Positions 63,227 through 64,000 of a stretch of DNA of 64,000 nucleotides are shown here, piece by piece (the stretch's first letter is position 1; every line of letters begins with the position of its first letter). Made by a program: the position numbers and the translations under genes. Below the pieces are notes generated by a model that saw nothing but the letters and a program-made list of their open reading frames with translations, did no database searches and was not told the DNA's origin. The stretch is from Vogesella oryzae (GTDB lineage: Bacteria; Pseudomonadota; Gammaproteobacteria; Burkholderiales; Chromobacteriaceae): the NCBI RefSeq assembly GCF_902829295.1, contig NZ_CADEPL010000018.1, forward strand, positions 62,001 through 126,000, written 5' to 3'.

Positions 63227-64000
63227 TCAGCGGGTGCTGGGTGCCAGTTCGACGGCTTTTTCCTGCTCGGCCGCAGCCATACCCTTGAACGAGAAGTGCA
63301 TCCACACCAGCGACACGCACACGGTGCCGTACAGCAGCATGAAGGCACTGGTGCGCACGCCGGTCAGGTCAAGCAGCACACCGAACATGATCGGCAGCAG
63401 GAAGCCGCCAAGACCGCCGGCGAGGCCAACCACACCGGAAACCGCGCCGATGTTGTCCGGGAATTCGTCGGCGATGAACTTGAACACCGACGCCTTGCCG
63501 ATGGCCATCGCCACACCGACCACGAACAGCATCACGGTGAACATGGTGGGGCTCAGGCCAATGTCGAAGCCCTGCGGACCATTAACGGTCTGGATGATGA
63601 AGTGGGTCTGCGGGTAGGACAGAATGAAGAACGCCACCCAGCACAGCCACATCACGCCCCAGGTCACCTTGTAGGCGCCGAACTTGTCGGACAGCCAGCC
63701 ACCGACTGCGCGCAGCACACCGCCGGGCAGCGAGAAGCAGGCGGCCAGGAACGCAGCGTGCTTGATGTCGAAGCCGTATTCGCCGACGTAGTACTTGGTC
63801 ATCCACAGTGCCAGCGCCACATAGCCGCCAAACACCACCGAGTAGTACTGGCAGTAGCGCAGCACCGCCGGGTTTTTCATCAGCGCCAGCTGTTCCGACA
63901 GGCTGACCTTGCTCGACACCAGGTGTTTCGGGTCGTGATAGGAGAAGAACCAGAACACGATGGCGGTCACCAGCATCACCACCGCGTAGACGGTCGGCAC
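63227..64000 (-). CDS. narK1: Nitrate/proton symporter, NarK1 type (5' end outside window)
   Basis: The last 257 residues are visible: six or seven hydrophobic segments with the motif VAMAIGKASVFKFIADEFP and GAVSGVVGLAGGLGGFLLP, typical of NarK1 proteins. The N-terminus lies beyond the right edge. The narK1-narK2 pairing matches denitrifying proteobacteria, where NarK1 brings nitrate in and NarK2 exchanges it for nitrite. Confidence 0.9.
   Translation of the reverse strand: MPTVYAVVMLVTAIVFWFFSYHDPKHLVSSKVSLSEQLALMKNPAVLRYCQYYSVVFGGYVALALWMTKYYVGEYGFDIKHAAFLAACFSLPGGVLRAVGGWLSDKFGAYKVTWGVMWLCWVAFFILSYPQTHFIIQTVNGPQGFDIGLSPTMFTVMLFVVGVAMAIGKASVFKFIADEFPDNIGAVSGVVGLAGGLGGFLLPIMFGVLLDLTGVRTSAFMLLYGTVCVSLVWMHFSFKGMAAAEQEKAVELAPSTR

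Overview
The window looks like a high-G+C betaproteobacterial chromosome. The gene types fit a free-living member of Neisseriales/Chromobacteriaceae (Chromobacterium, Vogesella or Aquitalea type); this is inferred from gene content and was not tested. There is no rRNA, tRNA, IS element, prophage or CRISPR array. Genes are dense, mostly in short operons closed by hairpins.

Region 1 (1-11.8 kb) is a nitrate-assimilation locus. On the minus strand it holds narK-type nitrate transporter, a PP2C-phosphatase/Ser-Thr-kinase fusion, nirB, nirD and nasA (cut by the left edge), followed at 9.8-11.7 kb by the nasS and nasT regulators. The nirB and narK transcripts each start at a sigma-54-like promoter. 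Each then has a leader with two hexaloop hairpins of the ANTAR-binding type and an intrinsic terminator, so NasT antitermination can be read directly from the sequence. A small cupredoxin/FTR1 iron-uptake pair lies between narK and nasS.

Region 2 (11.8-36.9 kb) is signalling and housekeeping: a membrane diguanylate cyclase, tag, a SiaA/B/C-like phosphatase-kinase-target module, a sugar-dehydrogenase-like secreted protein, NfeD/stomatin, dbpA, tex, two tandem EamA exporters, a Rieske oxygenase, ackA-pta, a chemoreceptor, a Cof phosphatase facing a DeoR regulator, and a PAS-GAF-GGDEF cyclase.

Region 3 (37-45.4 kb) serves choline-derived compounds: a betaine-type binding protein, phosphorylcholine phosphatase, an M19 dipeptidase and the sarcosine oxidase operon soxBDAG. 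Region 4 (45.6-51 kb) holds a fluoride-type CLC antiporter, mobA with a pseudouridine synthase, a YecA-like protein, a methyltransferase, and an unusual UmuD-like protein with a 50-residue partner gene.

Region 5 (51-64 kb) is nitrate respiration: a NIT-domain chemoreceptor, narGHJI, an intervening glucose/galactose-type transporter, narK2 and narK1 (cut by the right edge). Assimilation, respiration, nitrate sensing and molybdenum-cofactor synthesis (mobA) are therefore all represented.

The most striking signal is not a gene. A non-palindromic 12-mer, AAGGTTGGCCGC (usually extended to CAAGGTTGGCCGCA), occurs 21 times exactly by eye, on both strands. Its 10-base core GGTTGGCCGC occurs about 20 further times. 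It is used in several reading frames, is strongly enriched between genes, and three times forms inverted pairs at gene ends. This is how DNA uptake sequences behave in Neisseria and Haemophilus, but the sequence matches neither.
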